Shown piece after piece: positions 45,105 through 56,578 of a stretch of DNA of 64,000 nucleotides. Origin of the DNA: Pseudoscleropodium purum (taxonomy: Eukaryota > Streptophyta > Bryopsida > Hypnales > Brachytheciaceae); assembly GCA_963969395.1 (NCBI GenBank), contig OZ017798.1, positions 13,198,173 to 13,262,172 on the forward strand. Reading direction: 5' to 3'. The position numbers were made by a program, and so were the translations under genes. A model generated the notes under the pieces. It ran no database searches and was not told the DNA's origin. It was given only the letters and a program-made list of their open reading frames with translations. The number at the start of each line of letters is the position of its first letter. Position 1 is the first letter of the stretch.

Positions 45105-47869
45105 GCCTTTGTAATCCCTTATAGCCCCTATATCCCTATTGTATTTTATGTGTAACTCATAGATCCCAAGTCCATTCCAATCAAATTTGTAACATATGGT
45201 AGTAGATGAGTTAAGGAAATAATCTCTAAATTTCATTGCCGTAATGCAAAGCTCAATAAGATTGAAGCTCTTCAATATGCCTTTGTTGGTTGCCTTAAAA
45301 TCTAAATACCTCCACTCTGAAGCTTCATAACTCCTCCATAATAGATCTAGATCTGAAATTTGGCATTATAATAGATCAACCATCCAAAAACTCAAATTCA
45401 AAAATTTGATTGGATCCAACATTTTTGCAAACTACAACACAAAAAACCTCACATCAATGCTTCATTCAATATAAAATCATCAATAAATAGACAACTTTAT
45501 TTCCCAATGCATCCCACACTTCCAAACCACCAAGAAACAAGAGAGAAAGAGACAAAGAACTAATCCTTAATTCTAAGTAGCCATCATAGCCCAAGGCAAC
45601 CAACCATTGTCTAACCCTAAACCTTCTTATGTAATATAAACTACTAACTAATCAATTATCAAGTGTCAAGTGTCAAGAACAATTAACAACAAAGCTCCCA
45701 ACACTAAACAACTTCTAAAATTAAACATTTCCATCTAATAAATGATGATGCCAATTTCAACTAATAGACACCCACATCGTAATAGTGGAGACCTTAGGTT
45801 GGGATGGGAATGACAAAGGTAGTGGTTAGAGTGAAAAATGGTAGATGTAATCTAAAGTCAAGATGAGGACCTAAAGTTACTCACATTAGGGGTGATAATC
45901 TAAAGTCAAGACAATGATTTAAGATTGAGGCACAAAAGCCAATTTTTTTTCTAGAAATAGGAATTTTGGGTGTTTGGAACATGTAGGGCGTACTAGTATA
46001 GACGTGGATATAGGGATGGACATAGATGCAAGGATGCCAATTTTCCTTAAAATAGGTTTTTGTAGGTTTAGGTTTGGATGGATGTGTAGCATCTTAATAT
46101 GGGCGTGAACATAGGAATGGGCACAAATGGTAGAAATTGGGACCTAAAGTCAAGGTGTGGACATCATTTTTTTCATAGGATAGGATTTGGAATGTTATCA
46201 TGTAGAAAAAGTTTGCTTTGGAAAACACTTAGTTTTTAGTTTTAAGTAGATTTAACTCAAAACATGAAGGATCATGTAATCAAATGAAGAATGAAAGACA
46301 ATGAATATACTTTACAAATAAATGTTTATATATAGATAGATTTATGTCAATACTAATATGAAACATATAGAACATAATATCACCAAGCAAGTATAATACA
46401 TGTGAGTTATATTCATACTTGTATATGCCTCATATAATACATCAATTTGTATTTGTATCAAATCCATATAATATTTCTAGTTGTAAATATATTTATATTT
46501 GTATCTTGTATAATACTTCAAGTAATATAAATACTTGTATATATTTTGTATAATATACTAAGTCATATACATACTCATATATACCTTGTTTAAGGTCATA
46601 TAAGTCTATTGAAATACTATAAATTTGTGTAAAAGTTGTATGAATTGAATAGTTGAGTACAAGCTATATGAAATCTTTTGAAAATATATTCAATACTCAA
46701 ATGAGTGCCAAAGTTGCTTCAAAATTCCAAATAAATAGTATAATAATTTTTCAAAAATTTAATACAAATATCTATAAGCCTCCAAATTTCAAATTTAAAT
46801 CCTTCACTTTCTAACATTTATGGCTAGTTGAGATCTCCTTTCTTCTATTCAATGACAATTCAACATTCCTTTATTGCCAAGCCTATAACTTTCACATTCT
46901 AACTCTAAATTGAGATTGTGATAGCCTACACCTTCGATACAGGGGCACCTTAAAACTAATAGACTACCTTCTTTATTTCCTTTTCCAATTATCTAACTTT
47001 ATCTTTTCTTTGACCACAAATCCTCAAATAACAACAAAGAAGGAAAAACAAGCTTTATCTTTCTTTTTAACAACTCAATCAAACTCTAATAAACAAAAAA
47101 ACTATTCAAAAGAAAAAATTTCAAGAAATAAGATCCAAATTTCATCAAACGAAGGCTATAAATCCTTGATGGAAGTAGAAACAACCACCTAGTTATGGAT
47201 TTGGTTGGTTGGATAAGTTCCTACAGTCCTAAGTGTCTAGTCCAAGTTTGAACACCACTGGACTCTTTGAGCAATACATGCAGCTTGTGACTTGGCATTG
47301 TTTGTGAGTGTGCAAGAAAGATGTACAACCAACCTGTAACAACCCACCCCACTTAAGCTATGACAAGGTGCAATTTACTCCAATTAGAAGAACAAGCCTA
47401 TTAAAATTATGGTTCTCACCATGCCCCTTTTTTTCTTATTCTTTTCTTTTGAGTACCCTATTCATAATCAAATTAAATAAATAAAAATAGATTTATCTAT
47501 ATAATGGACCAATTTGCATCACATCAACATGTGAAGTACACTAGTATAGGAGTAGGGATCTAAGATAAGGATGAAGATACCATGTTTTTCTTAAAGGTTG
47601 GAATTTGGAGAGTGTGGGACATGCTAATATAGACATGAATAGATGAATGTAGATACTCACTAGTAGAAAATTCATGACCAAAACAATAGAATTTCAATTC
47701 AAATCTATTGAATGATTCAGTCATTTTAGAGGTGTTGTTTTGGACAAAATCAAATCAAAATCTGTTGATTTTTTTGGTTGTTTTGGACAAATCAAAAAAT
47801 TTAATTTAATTTAATTTTTTAAAAATCATAAATTTAATTTTTTTTATAAATTAATTAATTTTTGGGTGG

Positions 47870-48435
47870 TGCCTGTTTAAATTTTTTTTTAAATTCTACC
47901 TGGGCAGCCGCCTATATAAGCAAAGGCTACCTAGGCCACCCACTACCCGAGTGGGTGCCTCCAAGGGGATTCGGACCTTGGACCTCATGTTTAGAGGTCC
48001 AAGGTTCTAACCACTAAGAGCATCCCCACTCGGGGGCTACTGTATCCCTATCCGGATGTATTTCATCCGGATAGGGAAGGGCCCCCCCCCCCACTGGAGT
48101 GTTGTATCCGTAAAATTTTGGGGGAGAGGGGGTCCCAATCCTGTAAACTGGCTTGCGTTTGGGGAAGAGGGTACTAGTAACCTGTATTCTGAAAATAGAA
48201 AAAATTGGCGTCCTTTTACCCTGACGACCGGCCCTGGCTGGCCCTGGCCAGAGAGAGCATCCCCACTCCAGAGTGATCAGTAACTTCGAGGTTAATATTA
48301 TACAGAAAGTGGGAATTTTAGGGAATGCCCAATGCGAGTGGGGTTCCCTACTGCAAGCAACACGGATGGAAAAAGATGTATAGGGATACAGATAGGGAAG
48401 TTGGAGTGGGGATGCTCTAAACCACCTAAATACTA
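47870..48435 (-). mobile_element. tRNA-derived SINE, interrupted by a MITE
   Basis: On the minus strand, GGTGGTTTAGTGGTTAGAAC restores once the MITE 48018-48417 and one TAA copy are skipped. It contains an A-box-like TGGTTTAGTGG, followed about 47 nt later by a B-box-like GGTCCGAATCC (47965-47981). This is an internal RNA polymerase III promoter of tRNA type. The body runs on to about 47870 and ends in A/T-rich tail sequence. It is not a tRNA gene: no acceptor pairing or full cloverleaf is present. Confidence 0.6.
48018..48417. mobile_element. Tourist-like (PIF/Harbinger) MITE nested in the SINE
   Basis: The ends GAGCATCCCCACTC and GAGTGGGGATGCTC are inverted repeats flanked by TAA on both sides (48015-48017 and 48418-48420), the target duplication of PIF/Harbinger elements. 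A second internal GAGCATCCCCACTCCAGAGT at about 48257 suggests one element inserted in or recombined with another. The 400-bp interior is GC-rich, with a C-run near 48083. Confidence 0.75.
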
Positions 48436-48513
48436 AAGTGACCACACAAGAACTAGAATTTTATATATTTAGTTTTTTCATTGTTTTTTCATTGTTTTTT
48501 CATGTGTTTTGTA

Positions 48514-48870
48514 TTTTCAGCAGACTTTAGAAGTCATTTAGTCATAGTAGAACAATTGTTTTCAAAAAACTTGGAACTAAGAAAAGTTGTAAATTAAAAC
48601 TAAATTTCACTTCCAAAAATACGTTTATGATTTTGAGTCTTCAATAAAAAGTTATGGACAAAAATCAGAGAGGATGTTTGAAAATGTCAAAATAAATGTT
48701 CCTAACTACCCCTCTCTGATTTTTGTCTATAACTTTTTATTGAAGACTCAAAATCACAAACGGATTTTTGGAGGTGAAAGTTAGCTTGAATTTAAAACTT
48801 TTCTCAGATCTAAGTTTTTTGAAATTTTTTATTCTACTATGCGAGAATGAACTCCAAAGTCTGCTGAATT
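48514..48870. repeat. Large foldback inside the CACTA element
   Basis: Arms 48514-48673 and 48711-48870 are inverted repeats of about 160 bp around a 37-nt loop. The inner 50 bp are nearly perfect (AATAAAAAGTTATGGACAAA against TTTGTCTATAACTTTTTATT). A transcript would fold into a long hairpin. Confidence 0.8.
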
Positions 48871-49161
48871 GAAAAAAGACTGAATTTTACATGATTAATT
48901 TTTTCTTAAATCATTATACTTAGATTCTCAGATATTTCAAAAAGATTCTACAAAGAATTCAAAGATTTCAAAAAGATTCTTAGAAGATTCTAAATTCAAC
49001 AAAAACTTGTTAATTTGGTCATTGCACTATCCAAATCAACAGAAAGAATTTGTCATTTTGTTGATTTTCATAGAAAGTTACAAAATGGTCATTCTACTAT
49101 CCCAAATAACATAAATCAATTGAATTTCTGTTGTTTTGGTCGTGCATTTTTAGTAGTGACT

Positions 49162-49572
49162 AGAAAAAAAAATACAATCTTTGGGAGAGTTTAGCTTTTC
49201 TTAAGCCTTGCACATTCAATTTGCCATAGTATTATTCATCCCAAATCAAACAATGTTGAATTCTATCATTAGCAATTAAAATTTGCTCACTTTCTTAGAT
49301 CCTCATGTAAATCAATATTTATCTCTAAAATTTGATGTAGTACAAAATGTAAATGAATTTAACAAGAATTTTCCATTGGCATAGCCTATAATACATCAAT
49401 ACAATGTAATGAGGATCTTCATTAGAAAATAACTTTGTATTATGGGTATGAATGTTGTGAATGCAATATTTTTTAGAAATATAGCTTTGGATTACTTTTA
49501 TACATAAGAACAAAAATTTGTCATATTATTTGTTGAATTCAATATTTGAATTGTATCAAGGATTTACATTAA
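49162..49572. other. AT-rich spacer between two elements
   Basis: No gene or element ends recognised; the minus frame 49325-49513 is low complexity. Confidence 0.5.
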
Positions 49573-50201
49573 CTTCTAAATGCCCAAGGCTTATTTTGAG
49601 CTTCTTGCAGTTTGCTCTAAATTGAACAAAATGCCAACTTATCATTTTTTTTGAATTGGAACCGTACAAATTCAAACTTGACATGTTGGAGAGCTTGTAG
49701 GAAAAGAAAACACAACAATATCATTTATGGAGTGAAAGATTATAATGTTTGACCATGAGGGTGTTAAAATTGCAAAAGTGATATGAAGTTTTTCAATCCT
49801 CTTTCATAAGTCAAATCTAAAAACTTAGTGACCAAAAAAATACGAGATTAAAGGGCCTATTATATATAATCCCAATCAATTTATGGCTTCTTAAAATCTT
49901 TTCAATAATTTTCTTAAATGAATTTTAAATGCAATTTTTTCTCCAAGATCTAGTGTATTTGAAGCTCATTTCCAAGAGCTCTCAAAACTAGGGGAAGTCA
50001 AGATTGCAATGTGTACCCTTGTACAAAATTTTGAATAAAAAAATCACTATCATTTGTTTCCAAGATCAGATTTTTGATGCTAAAACTAGACTTTAAGAAC
50101 TTTCCAAAAATATAAACTACTAAACACAACAACTTGGTTAGGTTTTATTTAATTTCAAAGTTTTGCAAACACTAGATTTTGATGCCTTGGGCATTTAGGG
50201 G
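49573..50201. mobile_element. piggyBac-like MITE with TTAA target duplication
   Basis: The left end CTTCTAAATGCCCAAGGC and the inverted right end CCCCTAAATGCCCAAGGC match at 16 of 18 positions. Both are flanked by TTAA (49569-49572 and 50202-50205), the target of piggyBac-type transposases. The 629-bp interior has no transposase frame. A shorter relative lies at 24202-24390. Confidence 0.7.
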
Positions 50202-50431
50202 TTAACCACACATTTTTTTAATAATTTTGAATCCTATGTGATACTTCAAGAGATATGTACAAAAGTTTACCCTTTACATTACATGTTATTGAGATTTACA
50301 TCAATTATACTTCATTTTATTTTTTTTATTTTCTCTGAATTACTTTAGTGGGTACATAAAAAGATTTCACATATTTATATGTGAATTGAATATTAGATTA
50401 TATAAGAAATTAGATCGCTATACAAGCATTA

Positions 50432-51852
50432 GAGCATCGCCACCAGTCATAGCAAATGGTCTTAGCAATAGTACTCCATCTTTGCCGTGCTACAGTAGCA
50501 GCCAAGGGCTCCACACCAACAACTCATCACACTAGAAATTCTACCATCTCTCTTGTCAGATGTACATTTGCATGGCAAGGGAGGGTCTTTGTAGAAGGCA
50601 ATATTACATTCACGTTATTTGAGTCAATGTAGACTATTCCCTCAATGGATGCCAACATGGAAGCTACAAAGGATGGTAGTGGGCATATGAAGAAAGGAAA
50701 GAACTTTTGTGAAATGGAGAAGAAGCAACTGTGTATTCTAGTTTTGTATGTTTCATAGGATCCAAAGCAAGGGATAGGACATAAGAGTGGAAATTTTTTA
50801 ATTTTTGGATAAGAATCAATTAGTAAATATGATGGTAAAATCTTATAATTTCCTATAATTTACATTACTCAAAATAGACTAAAATATATAATGCATACAT
50901 TAAAAGGATGAGTTAAAAAAACATATCTATCAAAAAAACAAAGTATAAACCTATTTCCATGTGTAGCCTTTAAAGATATGGAGATGCTTTGAAACTAATA
51001 GTTTTCAATGCATTCACCACATACTCTTGAAAAATAATAAAAGACTTTATATATAAGAATATACAATTATATAAGATTTCATACAAACATAAAAATAGAT
51101 ATATTCTATAAATATTAATAAGTCCTTGTATAAATCATAGATACTTATAATGTAAATGATGAAGCTTTTATTTTTAATCCAATAATACATGTTCAAGAAG
51201 GACCCAAAATAATTCAGAAGTCATCTTTTAAAAAAATACACTTCATTGTTCATTGTTTTTTTCTTAAGAAGGGTGATTGCAAGAAACACCTACCAATTTT
51301 GTTGTGTTTAAAGGGTTTTTTGGGAGTACTTTAAAATTAGAAATTTTCTTTTTTTTAATTTAAAAAATATGGTCAATGTGTATACTTATAAAATGAAGAT
51401 AGCCACCAAAGGAAAATCATAGAAAAATTCTCTAAGTAGGAGAACTAGAAAAGTGCCTAATCCTAAGAAAATACATAGTTTGATGTTTTAATTAGGAAAA
51501 AATAGGAAAAAAGTTAAATAAATAAAATAAAAATTGGCCAAAGTTACACTATTATCACCAAGGCCGCACTCATTTCACCAAGCCACCAACTAATTTGAAC
51601 TTGGATCAATCTTGAAGAACACAACTTCTCCACCATCCAAGCACGGTCAACAAGATATTATGAGCATAAAGGCTGCATTCCTTGTGACATGGCACCTTGG
51701 TGGCACTTGAAAAATAATGCTCAATCCAATTTCAGAGAGTTGTTGATGGGGATCATTGGATGGTCATGGTATAACCACATCTCACAGGACTCCAAAGTCC
51801 TCACCACTTTTGGGTACAGTGATCATTTGAAGGGCAATTGGTGGTGATGCTC
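50432..51852 (+). mobile_element. PIF/Harbinger-like element, degenerate
   Basis: The ends GAGCATCGCCACCA and TGGTGGTGATGCTC are inverted repeats flanked by TTA (50429-50431 and 51853-51855). The length is 1421 bp. The ends are close to those of the Tourist MITE at 48018 (GAGCATCCCCAC). It carries a broken Myb-like frame near its left end but no DDE transposase that I can recognise, so it is defective. Confidence 0.7.
50645..50830 (+). pseudogene. Broken Myb/SANT-like ORF of the Harbinger-type element
   Basis: ATG 50645 opens 37 codons ending EMEKKQLCILVLYVS, then TAG at 50756. The same frame continues DPKQGIGHKSGNF. Across the stop this resembles the first SANT/Myb-like helices of the DNA-binding ORF that accompanies PIF/Harbinger transposases and of its plant relatives (pattern E-x-x-x-LC...VS-x-DP-x-x-G...KS-x-x-F). 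The premature stop and the decayed downstream frame make it a relic. The resemblance is from memory and not tested. Confidence 0.4.
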
Positions 51853-51855
51853 TTA

Positions 51856-53190
51856 ACCCCTACTGTCAAATGTAGCCAAAATGGCAAACGTTACTCTCAA
51901 CTACAATTATCCAAATCTGTCCAAATCCGTTCAATGCTAAAAATGTCCAGAAAGCGGATTTTTGACTTCTCCACCCAATTTTCTGACACTCATTTGCTAA
52001 GTAATACTCCACTTATGGGTATCATGTGCAAGACAATTGAAGAGTTGGGATTTGGGACGCACTGTGACAAGGCCCTTCGCAAGTTACATGTAAGCTATCT
52101 GCAGAGCAAACTTTCGAAACTGAAACCGTAAAGATTCTGGAAAGCCAAAGCGTATGTAGCAGTTCTTAATTCGTCTCGAACTCAGATGAAATTGCTCAGA
52201 CGACTCAACGAACTCTGCATCTTTCTCTGCATCCGGTGATGTATCCTACTCCATCGCAGAAGCTTTGAGTAGCATTATCACGACGCATACATTATTCCTT
52301 CTGCCTCACACGAAGCACACTCATTCCAAGGAGCTTTGACTAACTGCACTTGGATTCTGCAGAACGCTTAAAATGGTCGAAGGCATCAAACAATGGCTTT
52401 AGTGATTCCTGGAGAGTCCGGCGACTACATCCACTACTGGTCGCAGGAGAAAGACTACGCAAGAAACGCTTCAAAGTCTCAATGTGTTCGAAGTCCCAAG
52501 ATAGAATCTATTGCGGTGAGGAATGCTACCCAGGGCTTTTGAACACAACAAGACTTGTGATAGGTTGTCAGCCTGAAGATGAAGTCGACTGTCTCCTGGG
52601 CCAAAAAGGAACCATCAGATATCCAACTCCAGGCGGTTTCTTAGGTCAAGAACCCTTGCTTACGAAAAATACCGTGGCAGGTGAGGATGTGTCAACGCAT
52701 TAGGCCTCTCAATGCCAGCACGCAGGCATGGGAAGGGGGAACAACATCCATAGAAGGTCAAGAAGCTCAAACCAACCAGACTAAGCCAATGTGGACGTTT
52801 AAGAAAACAAGACTGGAATTGCATAGTCGCCGTTAGAACAGTATAAAGAAGCGCTGCACGCATCATCGCGCGCTTAGGTCGGCCGACGAGTTGCAGGACG
52901 AAACCACAACATAAGCGTAAAATGTCGAACCACCAATCACGGCGTCTACCAAGCACGGTAGTGCTAACCTCTACAGCACTTCTAAGAGCCTTCAAGCAAT
53001 GCCACAGGGCACCACATCAGACGACGATAGCCCAGAATCGTGCCAGGCAAAACACAATTTATGGAGAGAGACGATGAACCAGACCTAGGATCTGCTTGTC
53101 CGAACCTCTCCCAAACCTATATTTGCTGACAAACCCTAACTAAACCAAACTACCCTCTCTGCCTGCACTACAAAGTTACATGGAAAACAA
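51856..53190. other. Gene-like GC-rich segment of unknown nature
   Basis: About 1.3 kb with base composition like the real genes and a sharp drop to AT-rich DNA on both sides. Open frames on both strands (+ 51838-52131, + 52350-52703, - 52995-52660) mostly start at non-ATG codons and resemble no family I know. An AAACCCTAAC telo-box-like word at about 53132-53141 followed by CT-rich sequence could mark the 5' end of a minus-strand transcript. Possibilities are a long non-coding RNA, a multi-exon gene with short exons, or a decayed gene. Confidence 0.4.
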
Positions 53191-54089
53191 CTAGAAGGGG
53201 ATAGTTTAATGATACTTTTGAGGGACGCTTTAATGGAAGTCTAAGAACACTTTAAGGGAAATTTACTATGCATGAATGGATATAAGGATGGTTTTGTGTG
53301 TTTCATCCTCAATCTGCCTTCTATAGAAGCATAGCAATAGCAAGTTCTTTTTGGGTCTTAAAAAAGCAATGAAAATGTGCCCCAATGTAAGTGGCACCTC
53401 CAACATTAACTTTATGGGCACGACACTTCTTGACTCTTGTATGACAAGAATTGATCCTTCGTTATGCCTACCAAATTCCTCTGCATTCCTTGGTAAACAA
53501 TAGCATGGCATTTATAGTAGCCTCAATGAAGTATAATCAATGAAAAAAGAAGTTCAACATTGCAAAAAACTTGGAAATTTTTCTTGTCTACGTTTTAGCT
53601 TAAGCTATTAAAGTACTCTACAATATAATCAAAATGCCAATTAATATAAACAAGCAATCATTTGCTTTAATTTTCTTGAATAATCATCATGCCTAATCTT
53701 TGAATTTCTTAAAAGTCTAAACTCTTTATGGAAGTCTAACCTTCATGTTTCTCATTTGAGATTCAATCATTTCTTTGATGTAAATGTGTTTCTACTAAGG
53801 ATTTCAATAGTAAGTCATGTTCTCTACCTTTGTCTTCTATAAGTCCTGGTTAATTATTAGAGAGTAGAATGTTCACAAACAAAAGTAAAAACGTAGAAAA
53901 TTCTTCTTTGCCAACTTCAATAAAATTTTACTAAAAAGACACCTTAAAGGTCATTATTTAAAAGACTATACTACTAGGACTATACTTAAAACATCCCTTT
54001 CTCTTGTAGTGAATAGGAACTTCCCCCTTTTGAAAATAAATTCATCACATAAATTGACTTTTTTAGGCCTTCATATTGTGACCATATTA

Positions 54090-54285
54090 GGAAATATTGT
54101 GATTGCTTTAGGTAAGTAAGATGACAATTATAGATACACTTTTTGTTGGGTTTGGGTTAGTTTAGAGACTCTTTTAGGCCAATTGGGTAGCACACTTCAA
54201 AAATTTGTAATAAATCCATATTTTGTCAAAATAAGATAAAATTTCAATTGTTCTCTTTATTTCTTACATTTGTCTTCATGTGAAT
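54090..54285 (+). repeat. Dispersed repeat family D, copy 2
   Basis: Aligns with 4464-4665 in the same orientation (GTAAGATGAC, TAGAGACTCTTTTAGGCC, CACTTCAAAAATTTGTAA, TTTCAATTGTTCTC). No coding capacity. Confidence 0.55.
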
Positions 54286-56125
54286 TTTTTTTAAATCTCA
54301 ACAATGCCAACAAGGCAAACCAATCATTTTGTCTATTATAGACTAGTTTTACCTAAAGGCAATCCTTGCCATTGAGGAAATCCTTGAAAAAAATGATTGA
54401 ATAAGGTGGGCAAAGCCCAACATGGAGGGATCATTAATTTTTTTAGAACTCTTGATAAGAAAAGAATTGCTCAGAGCCCAACACAAAGCATACAATACAA
54501 TTCAAACAATATGGGATATTGAGATCATAATAAAAAAATTGAATAAAAAAATAATAAAGATGATAATGGACAAACAAAGTTGACCAACAAATGATGAATC
54601 CATAATCTACGATTTTGCGTGGAAATCCCTTAATGCCTTCCAAAATCCTAATTACAAAATATAATCCTTCTACACAATGAATGCAAAATTTTCAAGAAGA
54701 GGGTTTACAAGTTTTAGAATACAGTATTAGGTAGGAGCCCCTATTTGTGCAAGGTGATTATTGCACCACTTCATAGCTACTAAGATATGTGCACTTGAAA
54801 ACAAAAAGAATCGTTCTCCTATAACTAGAAAATGAGTATGCAAAAACACTTCTATGGCACTAAACCATCACAACTTTTCATTGGCAATCAATGAAAGGTG
54901 ATGGATTTATTGAGATATTTTGTACTTCAAGAATGTTCGTTCAAAGTGGGTCTGGTATTATGTATTGGCTACACTATATTCTCTACTTTGAAAATTTGTA
55001 AAATATTACTTGAATGTTGAAAAATTGCAAAACCTCTTGGGTTGCATTTCTCTCAAGTTTGCTAATAATCTCATCAATTTTAGGAGGCATTCAAACTTTG
55101 AAGTAGTGGGACTACAAAAAGTGTCACTTTTGGGTGCAATTACTTTATATATCAATAGAATACATTTAAAAGTTTAAAATGTGTATTGCTTATACATAGT
55201 TATTTAAATATGGCGCTTCTGAATTTTCAGGTACAAATAAAGATTCTATTTTTAGAGTTGTGATTTATAATACTATTTTGTAGTTGGAACTAAATGTAAG
55301 GTGGTTAAATGAATGAAAACATAGTCAAAATGAATGCCAGATATTTAAATGAATGAATTTTTGTTGATAAGAATATAATATACTCCGTAACATTTTGTCT
55401 AACTTCATACATTGATAAGATTTGTTTTCATATTCAACATCTTTTTGACACCTAAACATAGATTGAAAATGTGCCCTTACTACATGTGTTCACAACTCAA
55501 GATGTGCAAAAATATCCAATGAAATGTATGTATTGTATAACATTTCTATAAAATATATTGAAATATGTAATTAGAGAGCATTCAATTAGAGAAGATTGGA
55601 TACATTTGTTGAAAGCTTAGAAACCTCTATTGTAAACCTTTATTATATTTATAAAGGATTAAATTAAACATTTAAGAAATTAGAACTTTTTATGCAAGAT
55701 ATCATTATTTCATTTTAGATTTGGACACATGCAATCTATGGAGCTCTTGAATCTTGTTTCAAAATGTTTTCATTCATACAAGTTCTCACCTTATATTTGC
55801 AGGGTCCCACCTTATGTTTGCAAATTGCCTTCATTTTGAAAATATAAAGATTTCATTTGTAAGAAGGACCTTTTTCACCTTCATGTTGAGCATATAATGA
55901 TTTCACGTGTATTAAGAGATGACAAAGTTTAGAATTGCACAATTTGCAAAGTTTGAAATATTTAACTTACACAACAACTAATTGATTTGCTGAAGCAAAA
56001 AATTTAAATTAATTATAGACCTTAGAGCTAAGGATACTTGAACATTAAAATTTTTGCACCTTGACATTTTTCATTTTATCAAATATAAATGTCATGGCTT
56101 AGATTTGAAACAACCTCATTCAACT

Positions 56126-56578
56126 CAATTTATTACAATTGGCTTAGATAAATTGAAAGAGAGACATTTAAGTCAATTTTTGATGGATTAGATGGCCTTA
56201 TAAGAGAGATAGTGAAAAGAAGCTTGAATTTATTATAATTGGCTTAGATAGCTTGAAAGAGAGACATTCAAGTCAATTCATTAGAAGACTTTTGGGGGGT
56301 CCAGAAGCCTGTTTTGGGCATGTTCCCTCGTAGCTGTTCCCCGCAATGAGGGGAATGGCCTGCTATTAGAATTTTTTTTTCATAAAAAAAAAGGTCTCCA
56401 AATGCAAAAAAAATTAATTAATTACAATAAAATAAATAAATAAATAAAAATTGGTCAATGATGTAGCAGGGTCTCGGTCACGTTAGACCGCTATGCCGAA
56501 CCTGTTTTCTGCACCAAAAATCTTCTAATGTTTGATGGATTAGATGGCCTTATAAAAGAGAGATAGTGAAAAGAAGCT
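56126..56578. repeat. 100-bp tandem duplication, second unit split by a MITE
   Basis: Unit 1 (about 56126-56226) and unit 2 (about 56227-56278 plus 56531-56578) share AATTGGCTTAGATA, TTGAAAGAGAGACATT, AAGTCAATT, TTTGATGGATTAGATGGCC and GAGATAGTGAAAAGAAGCTT. Unit 1 is continuous across AATTTTTGATGG, whereas unit 2 is interrupted at AATT | TTTGATGG by the element 56279-56530. Confidence 0.85.
56279..56530. mobile_element. MITE family M, copy 2
   Basis: The ends CATTAGAAGACTTTTGG and CCAAAAATCTTCTAATG are inverted repeats. The interior aligns with copy 1 at 20455-20733. It sits inside a tandem-repeat unit whose uninterrupted neighbour gives the empty site, so the boundaries are known to within a base or two: AATT before, TTTG after. 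No obvious target duplication remains. Confidence 0.8.

Larger units (their letters stand above)
41475..47657. other. AT-rich intergenic DNA upstream of the aminopeptidase gene
   Basis: The first 150 bp are presumably the leader and promoter of the aminopeptidase. The inverted repeat-family copy (41690-42005) follows. A 193-bp tandem duplication (44750-45104) and loosely repeated GGATGGACATAG/GACCTAAAGTCAAG words (45850-46190, again near 47540-47640) are the only structure I can see. No supported gene. Confidence 0.5.
47658..49158. mobile_element. Non-autonomous CACTA (En/Spm-like) element
   Basis: The left end CACTAGTAGAAAATTCATGA and the inverted right end CACTACTAAAAATGCACGAC are CACTA-type terminal repeats, continuing as CCAAAACAA.AGAA.TTCAATT on both sides. 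Both ends are flanked by ACT (47655-47657 and 49159-49161), a 3-bp target duplication as expected for CACTA elements. Subterminal GTTTTGGACAAA/TGGTCATT words recur. There is no transposase frame in 1501 bp. A SINE, a Tourist-like MITE and a 160-bp-arm foldback lie inside. Confidence 0.85.

Noticed and set aside
47960..48035. tRNA gene on the minus strand
   Set aside because: A- and B-box-like words are present but there is no acceptor stem or cloverleaf, and the A box is interrupted; it is a SINE head.
52350..52703. 117-codon + frame as a protein gene
   Set aside because: Starts at TTG, resembles nothing, and competing frames exist on the other strand; kept only as part of an unexplained segment.
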